From NCBI GenBank assembly GCA_016617785.1, contig JADILM010000002.1, positions 2,108,001-2,172,000 of the forward strand: a stretch of DNA of 64,000 nucleotides, written 5' to 3'. Below the pieces are notes generated by a model, which had not been told where the DNA came from, ran no database searches, and saw nothing but the letters and a program-made list of their open reading frames with translations. The position numbers were made by a program, and so were the translations under genes. Positions 46,940 through 58,540 of this stretch are shown in pieces. Source of the stretch: Sporobolomyces roseus. Lineage: Eukaryota > Basidiomycota > Microbotryomycetes > Sporidiobolales > Sporidiobolaceae. Positions within the stretch are counted from its first letter, which is position 1, and each line of letters opens with the position of its first letter.

Positions 46940-48395
46940 CTAGTTCTTGCTAGGAAGGGAGTTGAGGATTTTCGCATGAAACTTGACATGACCTGCGAGG
47001 AAACGACGACATGACTTGTTAGTAACGTCGACGGCTCAACATAGAGCGACGGGATCTGACGCACTGGGACCGAAAGTCGAGATGAACCAGTACGAGTGAT
47101 CGTAGTCATCGTGAAGGTTCACTTGAACTTGTTCCTTCGATAATCCAGCCGCGTCTCTCGCTTCGATCAAGTTCTCCGGAAGCACTGTGAGCCGACCAGG
47201 ATCCTCTCAGTGCCAACACGAGAGAGTAGACTGAGAGCCTCGATCGACTCACATTGTTTCTGTTGATAAAAGTTATCTCCCGTTCCAACATCGACCAAGA
47301 TCTTAACATCCTTCTTCTCCTCTCCCAACTTTCCCAATAATTCAGTCGCATCATACTCCTTGCCCTCCTCCACTCCACCACTCAAATAACCGCCAAACGC
47401 TTTTTCTCCCCAAGGAGCTTTCGTCGGATTCGCGATGGGCGCAAACGCAGATGCTGATGTGTACTTCTTGTCAGAGAGGTTTTTGAGGTACAATGTAAGT
47501 GCACCATGACCTCCCATTGAGTGACCCATGATGGAGGAACGGGAGAGATCGAGTGGAAGCGAAGAGAGGTGGGAAGGTAGTTCAGAAACGATGAAATCAT
47601 ACCTGGGTTCACACAACTACAGCCATCAGTCCGGAGAGAGAGATGGATGCAGAGATCGAACGTACATATTGTAGTGTTTCGAGTACTTGTCGTTCGTTGC
47701 GTTCAGGTAGAATCCAGCTCCAGTTCCGAAATCCCAATCTTTCTCTTCTCCTTCGATTCCAGCTCCTCGAGGTGAGGTATCCGGGAAGACGAGCGCGATG
47801 CCTGTACCACTGCTGCAACCTCTAATCTCATATAGATAGGCTAGAATGTTAGGCGAGACGTACCTTCTGACGCAGCATCTCGTAAGAATCCACCTTTTTG
47901 AGCACCGGTGTCTTCGTTACATGTCAATCCGGCCAAAAAGTATAGGACACTGTGGATCGTATCCAATAAGGATTAGCTGAGTACCAAGTGCTTAGATCGA
48001 GTTGTTGAGCGAGAGGAGCCTGGAGAGATGAAACGAGTGGAGGTCAGCGATAACTGAGCGAAACGACGAGACCAGAGCTTTTTCCCTGCACAGAGAGATC
48101 AAAAGCTTACCTAGATCCTTCTCCAGCATTGCTCTGACCGCTCGTAGGCGTTGTCGCTTCCCCTCATCGACTCAACGTCATTCCCTTTCCCCTGTTGTCT
48201 CTCTCCCGCGCCAGCCTCTCCCAGCTAGTCAGATAGCGCTCATATAATGTATACTCACGGTACCTTTTCCCCGTCTACCGCTTGCTTCGGTAAGAAGACG
48301 TTGAAGCTAGTTTCGAGTCCTCCGAGTTTTTGAGAGGTTACTTTGTACTTGCGGATTTGTCCGTTGAAGGCAGCGTTCGATGATACTTGCTCCAT
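46940..48395 (-). CDS. S-formylglutathione hydrolase
   Basis: Exons 48395-48259, 47949-47864, 47801-47666, 47602-47253, 47184-47065 and 46992-46940 give 293 aa. Family text: LYFLAGLTCNEDTGAQKGGF, VFPDTSPRGAGIEGE, KDWDFGTGAGFYLNAT and SIMGHSMGGHGAL (nucleophile Ser148). The acid Asp is expected in DVGTGDNF and the His in HDDYDHSYWFISTF. It hydrolyses S-formylglutathione to formate and glutathione in formaldehyde detoxification. The first intron is 309 bp, several times the local norm. The last intron has a perfect TTACTAAC branch site. Confidence 0.95.
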
Positions 48396-48867
48396 TGTTC
48401 AGGGTTGTAGAAATGCGAAACGGCGATGGGAAAGTGAAGGGGAAAAGAACGAAGATAGAAAGAAACGAAGTTTGGAGAAGGGACAATTCTTCGTTTCAGC
48501 TCAGGAAGCGGAACAGGCCCGTCGTAGCCTACAGACGACAACATACGACCTCGCGAGACGCTCAGGTAATCCGAGAGCGAAGTAGAAAGTTTCGTTGCGA
48601 TTCGAGAAATGCTACAATTTGGAAATGATTCGTTGCATTCGAGTCGCACTACAGCACTATGAATTGCGGGAGTATCAAAACACTTTAGTGGAAGACGGGA
48701 AGAGGAAGAAGAGGTGAACACAGGAAGACGAGAGTCGATGAACAGAGAGAACGAAGGATCCGAGATAAAGAGGTGGAATGGAAATGGGCTAGGCTGTCGT
48801 TGTCGGGTAGAAGGACGGCAAAGTGAGGAAGAACATGGAGATGGCAAGGTAGGGGAATGTAGGGGAA
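48396..48867. other. Intergenic: hydrolase promoter and F-box gene 3' flank
   Basis: 472 bp upstream of the hydrolase. A 193-codon minus frame (48338-48919) covers it but is rich in Ser/Pro/Leu from pyrimidine-rich DNA and overlaps two better-supported genes, so it is not called. Confidence 0.5.
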
Positions 48868-50144
48868 TTATCGAGGACCGAATAGCTTCGCTTCCTGGAA
48901 AAAGGGATCGAAATGTCAATCCTGAACAACGCTGAAACGAGGGGGAGAAGGTGACTCACTTGACCCTTTACATCATAATCATCCCACGAGTCAGCACGAA
49001 GCGAGCACCGCCGCCAAGGACAATTCAATTCACCTTTTCCTCGCCAAACCAACAAAGGCGATGTCTCGAACAACGAACCGTTCTTCTGCAGCTCGACGAT
49101 ACAGTACGACTCGCGACCTTCGGCTGGATGAGGTTCCCTTGCTTGTAACTCCTTGTGATCGTCAAACCGAAGCTGCCTTACATCGCATTTTTGCAAGTTG
49201 GTAGGAAGTGCAGAGAGTAGGGAATGGATCGGAATCGGTGATGTGAACGTTAAGGAAGGGCTCCACGAATCGACCGAGATTTTGATCACTTCGAGTGTGA
49301 TGAAATTGGGTAGGTGGTTGAGGAGGGTCGGTAAGGCGGAGATGAATTCGAGGGTTTTGTACGATACTTCGAGACGACGAAAGTTCGGGGCGTCGGACAG
49401 CAACTCGAGAGTGCTCGAGCAGAGAGGAGCTCCCATGAGGGTACAGCTTTGTAGAGAGTTGATGTCGGTCATCGAGAGGAAGTGGGAGACGAGTCGGGAG
49501 GTATCCTGTTTCCGAACGTTGCACCAGTGCAGGCCTAGGTGGTGCAGCTTCTTCTTACGGACGTTGGTAGGGTTAGAAACAAGTGAGATTGCGGCGTCGG
49601 AGAGCGAGAGGAGAGAGTTCGAGAGAGAGAAGGATTGTAGGGAAGGGAAACCGTTGTTGTAGAGCGAGATCATCTCGGGGGTCCAGACACATCGACGATA
49701 GACGACAGCTTTGAAGCTTTGTAGAGAGTTCAGGCGGCTGATGGCTGGAAGGATAAGGTTGAGTACTCCACTGTCGTCGGTGAGATCGAGGGCTCGAAGG
49801 TTCGTCGTCGAATTGAGGAGGTCGGGAAGCAAATCGCGCCCTCGCTCGAGGTCTTCGATCGTCGCTCTATCCATTTCGTCCATTTTACTCGGCACCTCCA
49901 GCTCGAGAATGAGGCGCAATAAATGGGGGTATAGATCGAGGTGTGATGAGAGGGAGGTCATGTGGTAGGTTCCGCAGACTATCTTGTTCCATCGTAGTGC
50001 CTGGCCAGCTGGGTACCACGAGCGACAGACTCGTGAGATAGCCTTCCCAGAGTCGACTTGTTCATTGTGGGTGAACTCGGGAGAGGTGCGAAGGTGAGAG
50101 ACGATTTCGGTGACAGTCTCGACGGGAAGGAAGGGAATCGGCAT
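48868..50144 (-). CDS. F-box/LRR-type protein
   Basis: ATG 50144 opens an F-box-like start (MPIPFLPVETVTEIVSHL, then SRVCRSWYPAGQALRW). Leucine-rich segments follow (NLRALDLTDDSGVLNLILP, NFRRLEVSYKTLEFI). F-box proteins recruit substrates to SCF ubiquitin ligases; the target is unknown. At 48959 a strong donor GTGAGT follows GQ; splicing to 48894 gives a short last exon EAKLFGPR and 403 aa. Without this intron the frame runs to 48789 (451 aa), but that tail looks non-coding. The domain layout resembles the gene at 940-2438. Confidence 0.8.
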
Positions 50145-50586
50145 GATGCAGCAAGGGTCTGCGATAAGAGATCTAGATTAGTCGTCATATTATCACGAAT
50201 GCGGTGGGTCAAGAAGACTACTCACAAAGAGGGGTTCCGGATGGCGAGGGAGGAAGAAAGAAGCGAAGCTGCAACAACGTCAAAGAGATCAGTCCACTGC
50301 CTATCCAGCTTAAAGAGTAGTAAATGACTACGCACAAGTAGAACAGATCTATGTACGACGTTCTAGGGTGATCAAACAGCATAAATCCTCCTTCGAGCTG
50401 TACTGCCGCGTCAAAGCTTGGGAGGAACCACTACCGGACCGAGCTAGTTTTTCGACTAGTCTCCGGGGCCTTTTGCGGATGATTGGGAGTCGTAATGGAA
50501 TGGGCAGTGAGAGGAAGGAGGAAGAAAAAGAGTTGGCTTCATTCAACACCTCGACTACCTCATTACGTACTCAAGCCGCCTCTAGG
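50145..50586. other. Divergent region, F-box gene/SMYD gene
   Basis: 442 bp between the F-box start and the chosen SMYD start. The SMYD frame stays open upstream to about 50368, so part of this stretch may code if an upstream ATG (e.g. 50479) or exon is used. Confidence 0.5.
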
Positions 50587-52798
50587 ATGGCCGCAGACTG
50601 GGCTAAACTCAAACAGAAGCGAGCCTCGAAATCAGCAGTAGCTCCGACCGCTTGCTCATCAATTTCATCTGCTCCATCTCTCAACCAAGATCTCGAGTCT
50701 TCACCTCTTCAGAATGACGTGGCAGGTATGTCGAGAGCTTCTATACGATCTACATCGTAGGCTGAACCCCCCTTGAACAGAATCAGAACAGTCGACCTCT
50801 TCGAAACCACTCGATTTCTCTCATCCAGATCTTCCGTCCTCTCTCGCAGTCCACTCAATCCCAGGAAAAGGTCGAGGTCTGATAGCAAATACCTCATTCA
50901 TCCCTGGTATGTTACTCAGACCGTTTGAGTTGAGTCAGAGCTGATCAGATCTAGTTGGAAAAGGTTCGACGATTCTTTCGACTTCGCCATTCATCTCGGC
51001 GCTCGACAACCGGAATCTACCTGTGAGGTGTAGCGCTTGTTATCGATTATCAGAGGATACAGATAGTCAGAAACAGTTACAGCAATGCTCGTTGTGTCAT
51101 GTCGTTCAATATTGTTCAGCTGTGAGTTCGTTCTCAGTCTATCCCGTCGCTCAAAGCAGCTCATTGAAGAAGGAGCGTTCCACAGTCATGTCAAAATCAA
51201 GATTGGAATCTACACAAGATGGAATGTAAAGCGATGAGAACGATGGCTTCGAATGCTAAAGCAAAGGGAAAAGGGAAAGAAACGTTCGTGCCGGATACAT
51301 CAGTGAGAGCAGTAGGGAGACTGCTATGGCTGAGCGAGATGGAAGGGAAATCGATGGTGAGTCCAATTCGAATCTAGTTGCAAGGCGAATCTCCAACTCG
51401 GTTGCGTTGGCGGCACAGTGGAAACAGATCGAAACTCTCGAATCCCGTGAGCTCAATAGATTCCAGTCATCGCCCTTCCGCTACTTACTCACTCCTTCTC
51501 GACAGATCGTAGTCGCTTGACCCAAGAAGAGCAAGAACGATTCTTTCAATTATCTATGTCAATCGCAGCCTATGTCGGTCAACCCACGGTTCTCAAGTCC
51601 TGCAATGGATCTGCTGAGCTCGTCGATCTTCTCTCACGAGTAAGCGCCGTTTCTCTGTCTCCCCTACACCTTCGCTAATCCTTCTCCTCTTTCCAAATCA
51701 GTTCTCCTCAAATTCCTTCTCCCTGACCTCTCCTACCGATCTCACCAACATCGGCGTCGCCCTCTCGCCCCTCACTGCACTACTCAATCACTCCTGCTCT
51801 CCCAACGCGGTCGTAGTTTTCCCTTCTTTCCCATCGACAACCGAGAGGAAAACGATGAAAGTGATCTGTATCCGACCAATCGCCAAGGGGGAGGAAGTGT
51901 CAATTAGTTACGTCGACACTGCTGGATTGAGGAGTATGAGACAGAAGGAGTTGAGGGAGAGGTACAAGTTTGAGTGTAAGTGCGAGGAGTGCGAGAGAAA
52001 GGAGGAGAGGGTCGATCCGAGGGAGGCTTTCGAATGTCCTGAGAAAGGGTGCGAGGGTCAATTAGCTAGTAGAGGTAAGTTCTCTGTGGCTCTCTGGGTT
52101 CGAAGCCGAAGGCAGCTGAGCGAATCGTTTGATTGTGCAGTGGGAGGAGGAGAATCGATTTGCTCGAAATGTCGAACGAATGTCGAGGTGCCCGATATCA
52201 CTACTGCTCTCGACGCTGCGAAGTCGGCGTACGACGATGCCGAGAAGTCGCAACACTCCGGTACGTCTCCTTCTCCTTATCTTCAGAACCTCTCCTTCGC
52301 TAAGCTCCGATCCTTCTGGCAGATCCCGCCGCTGCACGAATCGCTCTCTCAAACGTCATCTCCTCCCTCACATCTCTCACTCCTCGTCTGGCTCCCTCCA
52401 CCTACCCATTATTCCAAGCCCATCAACTCTCAACAACCCTGCACCTCTCCTCTTCCTCCTTCACTCTCGCCTCCCAATCCGCTCAATCCGCCTGGCGTGG
52501 CGCATCCCTCCTATATTCCTACGGTCACCCAGTGCGTTCAATTCTCTCAAACACACTAGCACGCCTCGCTTCGATCCCACCGTCAAACCCATCCCCAGAG
52601 GAAGATTTGAGGTATTGGACGAATTTAAAGGAGAGGAGTCTTGGGTTGAGGTTGATGGTGGAGGCACTGAAGGAGTGTGAGATTGGGTTTGGGAGGAAAG
52701 AGGGAGGGGGAGAAGTGGGAAAGAGGTTGCGGGAGTTGGTTAGGGATCAAGAGGAGGGAATGGAGATGGGTAGGAGAGTCATGAGTGAGAGTCGATGA
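50587..52798 (+). CDS. SMYD-type SET/MYND protein lysine methyltransferase
   Basis: Exons 50587-50725, 50781-50906, 50955-51121, 51186-51356, 51419-51446, 51506-51639, 51702-52074, 52141-52260 and 52323-52798 give 577 aa. The SET domain begins at SIPGKGRGLIANTSFIPG and is split by a MYND finger (CSACYR, CSLCHVVQYCS, CQNQDWNLHKMEC). The SET core follows: LLNHSCSPNAVV near 284, then EEVSISYVD and the post-SET cysteines CKCEEC. SMYD enzymes methylate lysines of histones or cytosolic proteins. Exon 5 is a 28-bp microexon (WKQIETLES) needed to keep the frame. The start is uncertain: ATG 50587 has good context (AGGATGG), while ATG 50479 in the same frame would add 36 residues. Confidence 0.9.
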
Positions 52799-53134
52799 GT
52801 GAGAAGTTTCGACGGGAATGTCGTGGGTAGTTGAAGGCGGCAGTGTAGGGTAAAGAAGGAGAGAGTGAAGCTAGCTCGTTTGCGAAGGAATTTTTTAAGT
52901 TTTCTATTCATTGTCGATCGAAAAACCTCGTATCATCTCGCTACTCCACGCTTCGTTGATTTCTGATAAAGTCGAGCGAGTTTATTGCTTCTTGCCACAG
53001 ATAGGAACAGGGAAAGGGAGTTCCTGCGAATGGGGTCAATCTAAATGGGATTTCATTAGCTTTGATGTTGCGCAATTTACGATTGTCAAGAATCGGCTCA
53101 ACCCGCCTCGACCTTTTCGCTCACCCACTCGATC
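52799..53134. other. Intergenic: WC-2 upstream region
   Basis: 336 bp between co-oriented genes. I see no gene and no clear promoter motif. Confidence 0.55.
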
Positions 53135-54925
53135 ATGCAACCTCCAGGAGACGCGAATTTCGACTTGCAGTCATTCTTGAACTCTTACGGACACATGCCT
53201 AGTCCGTACAGTTCATCGAATGGTCAACAAGGTTCACCAAACGGACAACAGCAAGAGACGATCGATCAAACTAAACAATACTCTAGTTACTCTGTACCAC
53301 AATCACAGCCGTCTTACTCTACTTCTCAACCATTGGAAGGTCAAGGTGAGTCAATCGAGTCTATCTAGAGGGAGTGGGAACGGGTTGATTTGGACCGAGT
53401 TTCGCTGATTCAACTCTCCTCGAATGAATACAGTCTCGAGTGCAGCGGGACCTTCAAGGAGTACTTTCGGAAGGGATGCTAGTGGAAGTAAAGCGGGAGA
53501 TGCGATGAGTGAAGGAAGTTCGACTCAACCAAGGAGGCAGTCGATCGCTCCCTACGCACGCAACCCGGAACCATTGCAGCAGAAGCAACCGAAATCATCT
53601 AGTACGACTGCTTTGTTCAACACGCGGAAGAATTGGTCTCAATACATCTTGGAATCTATCGAGGTGAGTTTTTTTCTCCAAACTTCCGCATGTTTCCTTG
53701 AAGTATTCAAATTCACCAACTTTCGCACTTTTATAGGATTTCATGCATGTCATCAGCACAGACGGAACATTCATCTTTGCCAGTGAATCAATCGATCCTC
53801 TGTGCGGATACGATCCTGAAGAACTACGCGGCCAAAACTTCTTCTCTTTCCTTCACCCATCCGACGTCGAACCTTTCAAACGAGAGTTCTTCACCTGTCT
53901 CGCCTCTCCCAACAACACTCCCGGTACGACTACCCCAGAACGCTTGACGGCTCATTACCGATTCCGAACGAAAGATGACCGACACGTCCTGTTTGAAATC
54001 ACGGGTCATTTCTTCTCCGGTTCTACTTCGTCCCCTACTTCCTCCTCGTCGATACTCAACAACGCTTCTTCATCATCAGCATCCTCTTCGACTTCGTCAG
54101 CTTCTCCACCGACTCAAGGTCAACCGAAATGCTTCTTTGGATTGGCTCGACCTTATCCTTCGAGATCTATCGCAATGCTCGACTCGTTCCTCGAACTCAA
54201 GATGGAGAATGAAAGGTTACGTCAAGAGCTATTGATCTTGTATGAGGAGATCGAGGGAGATGGAACTTTGACTTCGCCGAGTGCCGCAAATACTGGTACT
54301 TTCCCTCCCTCTTCTCGGCGTACCTGAAAAAAGCCTTGCTCACTCCTCGCTTTTTCGTTTTGTACAGGCGCAGTTGACCCAACTGCTAGTGTATCAGCCG
54401 CCTACCCTCCGAGAGGAGATCTCTTCGATGCTCGAACTTCAGCAAGCGTTATCGATCCTTCGACTGGTCTCATCCGCACCTCAGAGCTCATTCCTTCAAC
54501 ATCAAACACCTATGGCGCTCTCGGAATTGGTATCAGTGCGAATGGAAAGAAGGGAGATGGCCAAAGCGAGAAGAGGAGAAAGGTCAGTTCAGAGAGATTC
54601 CGCACGTTTCTTCGCGATCCCCTCACTGACGTAGGGAATTTTTCTCGGCCTGACAGCAAAAGCAAAAGTCGGATACGGATAGTGACCTTGTGTGTCGCGA
54701 TTGCGGAAGGACTGATTCACCAGAATGGAGGAAAGGTCCTGAGGGTCCCAAGACTCTTTGCAACGCTTGCGGTACGCCTTCTTTTCTCTTTCTCTCTTCC
54801 CCTTCTGCCCGCTCGACGAGAACTCATCGGGATTGTCTTTCACAGGTCTGCGATACGCGAAGCTCAAGTCTCGACTCGACAAGCAAGCGAGTGGTGCTCT
54901 ACCAGCGAAGAAGACTCGCGCCTAA
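53135..54925 (+). CDS. wc-2: White collar-2-like PAS/GATA transcription factor
   Basis: Exons 53135-53345, 53434-53663, 53737-54295, 54368-54582, 54657-54771 and 54846-54925 give 469 aa. After a Gln/Ser-rich N-terminus, [20 protein letters not shown] leads into a PAS domain ([50 protein letters not shown]). A single GATA finger lies near the C-terminus: [19 protein letters not shown] followed by LCNACGLRYAK. PAS plus one C-terminal GATA finger is the layout of WC-2, the partner of the blue-light receptor WC-1 in light-driven transcription. A short basic tail follows the finger. WC-1 is not in the window. Confidence 0.92.
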
Positions 54926-55386
54926 ACTACTTCTTCCCCCTCCCTTCTGTTCCCTCCCTTAATCTCGCATCTTTCGTTGTCCTATAGTCATCCTTTCATT
55001 TCTTCCTCTCGGTGAATAGTGTACTATCAGATCAACTGCTTTACCACCCTCATTCCATACTCTTTCGCTTGTTGATTCTCTTCCTTCCCTCGTCTACTTC
55101 ACTCGCCGCATACACGCAAACTACTACTACTCTTCGTTCCTTTTCTTTGTTGTTCCGTTTGTCTAGGTGTACTGTTCCTACTTTACTCCCCTCTCTTCCT
55201 GTAGCTCACTCTCATATACACGCAGAGGTGAAATTACTCAAGTTGACACTTTGTTTCTTTACATTCGAATCAGACTTCAAGGTGAGAGAGAGTATTGACA
55301 GAATTCAGGCAGAAGTAAAGAGAGGATAAGATAGGGGAAGAGGGAGGAAGTACAACGACAAGCAAGAAAAGATGGAGAGAAAGCTT
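54926..55386. other. Convergent intergenic region
   Basis: 461 bp of 3' flanks of the WC-2-like and ABC transporter genes, with pyrimidine-rich stretches. No gene or repeat seen. Confidence 0.55.
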
Positions 55387-58300
55387 TCATTGGAAGCTCA
55401 GTTGACTGTCGATATCTGCGAGTCGAGCTTTCCATTGATCAACTTCCTTGAGCTTGTCCTCGAGAGATTCGATCTCTTTCTGGAATGAAACGGATCTGTT
55501 TTCGCAAAGATGATGAGGGTCAACGTCGAATCTGGAGAGCTAGGGGGAAGAGAGAGCTTACTGTTCAGCTTCTCCAATTTGCTTGAGTTCCCATTTGCCT
55601 TCAGATCCTTCGAGATGGAGCAAGAACATGTGATGCTTGAAGAGACTAGGTCGATGAGAAATAGTGATGAGAGCTGTTTCATTCCCACGAGTCAGCTTCA
55701 CTTCCCAGCATCAAGAGACCAAGGCACACTCACTGATACCGAGATCCTTTGCGTGTTGATACATCGAGCCTTCGACATCCGTCGAAACAGCAGAAGTGCA
55801 TTCGTCCAGAACGGCGAATTTTGGGAGGTGGTAGAAGAGACGAGCCATTCCCATCTGTGCAGAGTATACTTTTCAATGACTATCCGATTGTGTCTGAGAT
55901 GAGGAAATAGACGCACCCTTTGTTTCTCTCCACCACTGAGCAAATCTTTCCATTCTTTCCTCGCGTCCAAACCTCCCTCTCGATCGGGAATGTAACCCAA
56001 ATGAGCCCTCTCCATGATCTTGAGGAGATTAGCATCAGTCTTGCCGCTCAAAAGGTAGTCGGGGTAGGAGTGGGGGTAGATGACTTGATCGCGAAGACTG
56101 CCGCTCGAAAGGTAAGGTCGTTGAGGTAGGAACATGATTTCTGCGTCCTCTGGTCGACGAACAGTACCTGCGAAGACAGGCCAGAGACCTGCGGTAGATT
56201 GAATGTCAGCCATCGGAGTCGGGACACGAAACAGCGAGAGTGAGCGGACCTGCGAGAACTCGAGAAATCGCAGTCTTTCCGGTACCGTTTCCACCAGCAA
56301 TCAATAAATGCTCTCCAGCCTTAATCTTGACGCTTAAATCATGTACAAGCTCTTCTCCACCTCTCGCGACTCCAGGTGCAGGCGCAACGATGGGGACTTT
56401 CTCGAATTCGACTTCAGAAGCGACATTCGTGAGCTGGAGTTTGCCGTTGATCGAACCGAGATCATAGAATGGCTTAGAAGCTTCGAGATCGGTCGGACGA
56501 GGGAGCGCGACGTAGCGGGATGAGGAAAGGTCGTGAAGAGTCGAAAGGAGAGTGTAAACTCGAGAAGTCGAACCCGCTAGTTCCGAAAGATCTTTCCACG
56601 AGAGCATGAGTCGCCCTCCGGCATCGGCGAGGGAGAGGAGAAGTCGTCGATTCGAGATGTAATCTGTGTGTCGGAAAGGAGTTAATCCGGGTGCAATGCG
56701 AAACTGAAAGTGAGACGGGAAACGCACTCTCGGTTCTTTGAGAAATGCTCAATCCATCAGTTCGCACTTCAGCTTCGACTTCCTTCTCTTTGATCGTCGT
56801 GCCGGTGGCAGCAGCAGCAAGAGCTCGAGCTTTGGGGAAGAAGACTGGGATCGAGATGAGGATGTATCCTGCTGCTGACCAAGCGTATTTGACAACGAAG
56901 TCTTCGGTCTGGACACACGACAGGAAGTCAGGTTGCGAACCACCATGATTAGAAAGGAGAAAACTCACCATTCCGTAGAGAATGCGAATCTGCGAGTGTG
57001 ACGAGAATTGTCAGCGAGGATATTCTGGCAAGCGAGACGAGAATACGAGTTCACCTTGTAGATTGAATTAACATGCTTGATAAGCCGGAGGTAAGCTTTC
57101 GTCAAGATGTCCTTTTCCATTTTCGCACCATCGTAGAACCTGCAGCCCCGATTGACTCTTCCTAGTCAGATCAAAGACAGGCGACTGACGAGGAGCTCGG
57201 AACTTACGCTACTTCCTCAGCATTGATGATCAACCTCGCATGAGCTCCTCTGAAATCTCCCTCCAGTTTCGCTTCGATCGCAGCAAGCTTTCCGAATGCC
57301 GGAGTCACTTTGCGTAAGATCCATGCCGTAGCGACATAAGAAGCCAAGAGACCCAGGGAACCCTTTCCTCCGATTGATCGACCGAGTTGGATGTTGAATA
57401 GGATGAGATCGAGAGTAGGTTTCGAGATGTTCGAGCTGAATAAATACAGTCAAGTAAGCAATCGCCTCGTGCTGAGCTTACTAGATTCTGATGACTCACT
57501 AGAGAGCACTGAGAATATCGCAGAACCTAGCAATATCAGTCGTAACGAATTGATCTGCACCGCTCGCTCCAATCCTCGCATCTAGGTTGACGACTTTGTA
57601 GAAAGTAGCGTTCTTGTCGAGATAGAGATCGTTGACGTATCGAGTGAGACGGGTTCGGAAGGAGAGTGCGAGTTTGGATTGGAGGAAACGAAGCATGGAA
57701 TTGGTGTAGACTGATGGAATGGCGAGGAGGAACCAGTAGAGAAGACCTCGAAGGAATCCTCGACCGTTTGCAGAGACCTGCACGGGGATCGGCGTTCAGC
57801 TCATAAAGCGGAGAAAGAGAGTGAGGAGGACTAACGAGATCTCCAACGAGTTTTCCATCGAGTTGAGCAACCAACAAACTCAGATAAGTTCGCAAGAGCA
57901 AGAAAGTCGTGTGGGCTCCGATGAGTGCCACTTCTTTACTCGACCACCGCGGGACGATGATTCGAAAGATTGCTCCCAATTGTCGAAAGAATTCTTTGTT
58001 GACGCGAACTTTCTCGGCAGATGCGGCAGCGACAGGAGTGGTTGATGAGGATGACTTTGTCGTTGGAGGAGGTCGCTGGAAGTAGGGTCGATGGGCGGCA
58101 AAGGTAGAGGCTTTCGTAGGGCGGATGATGACTTTCGACACTCGACCTCGAGACGGAACGAGGAGTTCGCGTGATCCATTCGGGAGCCTGTAGAGCCGGT
58201 CGAGCCTTGAGCTTGTTGTATCCGTATAGAGCACATTTTTCAAGCGCAAGAGTGAGACGGAACATACGGTTTGAAGAGATCTCTTTGCGCCAATTCGATT

Positions 58301-58540
58301 TGAGGTGTACTCATTTGTTCTCGATTCCCTGTTGCTCCCTTCTTCTGATCAGCTTCATATCTTCCTACTTATGATATCCGGAATGGACCTACGTTTCTCC
58401 CTTGCATCAAGCGAAGCCTTAGCCAATCTCTTCCTCAAGACTCTGACCAGAACCAGCGCTGCTATCACTGCCGCTACACCACTCTTGTTCTGTTGCATTA
58501 CCGTGTTGACTGCTAGTAGCTTCGATTGTGCCGGTGCCAT
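55387..58540 (-). CDS. Peroxisomal ABC half-transporter (ABCD/PXA type)
   Basis: Thirteen exons: 58540-58393, 58328-58268, 58187-57836, 57777-57500, 57435-57208, 57139-57055, 56989-56969, 56908-56728, 56663-56250, 56188-55917, 55854-55734, 55673-55562 and 55495-55387, giving 793 aa. An N-terminal helix ([20 protein letters not shown]) is followed by the ABCD membrane domain ([45 protein letters not shown]). The nucleotide-binding domain has Walker A GGNGTGKT (Lys about 581), signature LSGGEKQR (673-680) and Walker [16 protein letters not shown] proteins import long-chain acyl-CoA into peroxisomes as dimers. Exon 7 is a 21-bp microexon (IRILYGM). Whether it is the PXA1 or PXA2 type is not decided. 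Confidence 0.94.

Noticed and set aside
48338..48919. 193-codon minus-strand frame
   Set aside because: Overlaps the first exon of the hydrolase and the F-box gene end; composition is pyrimidine-driven.
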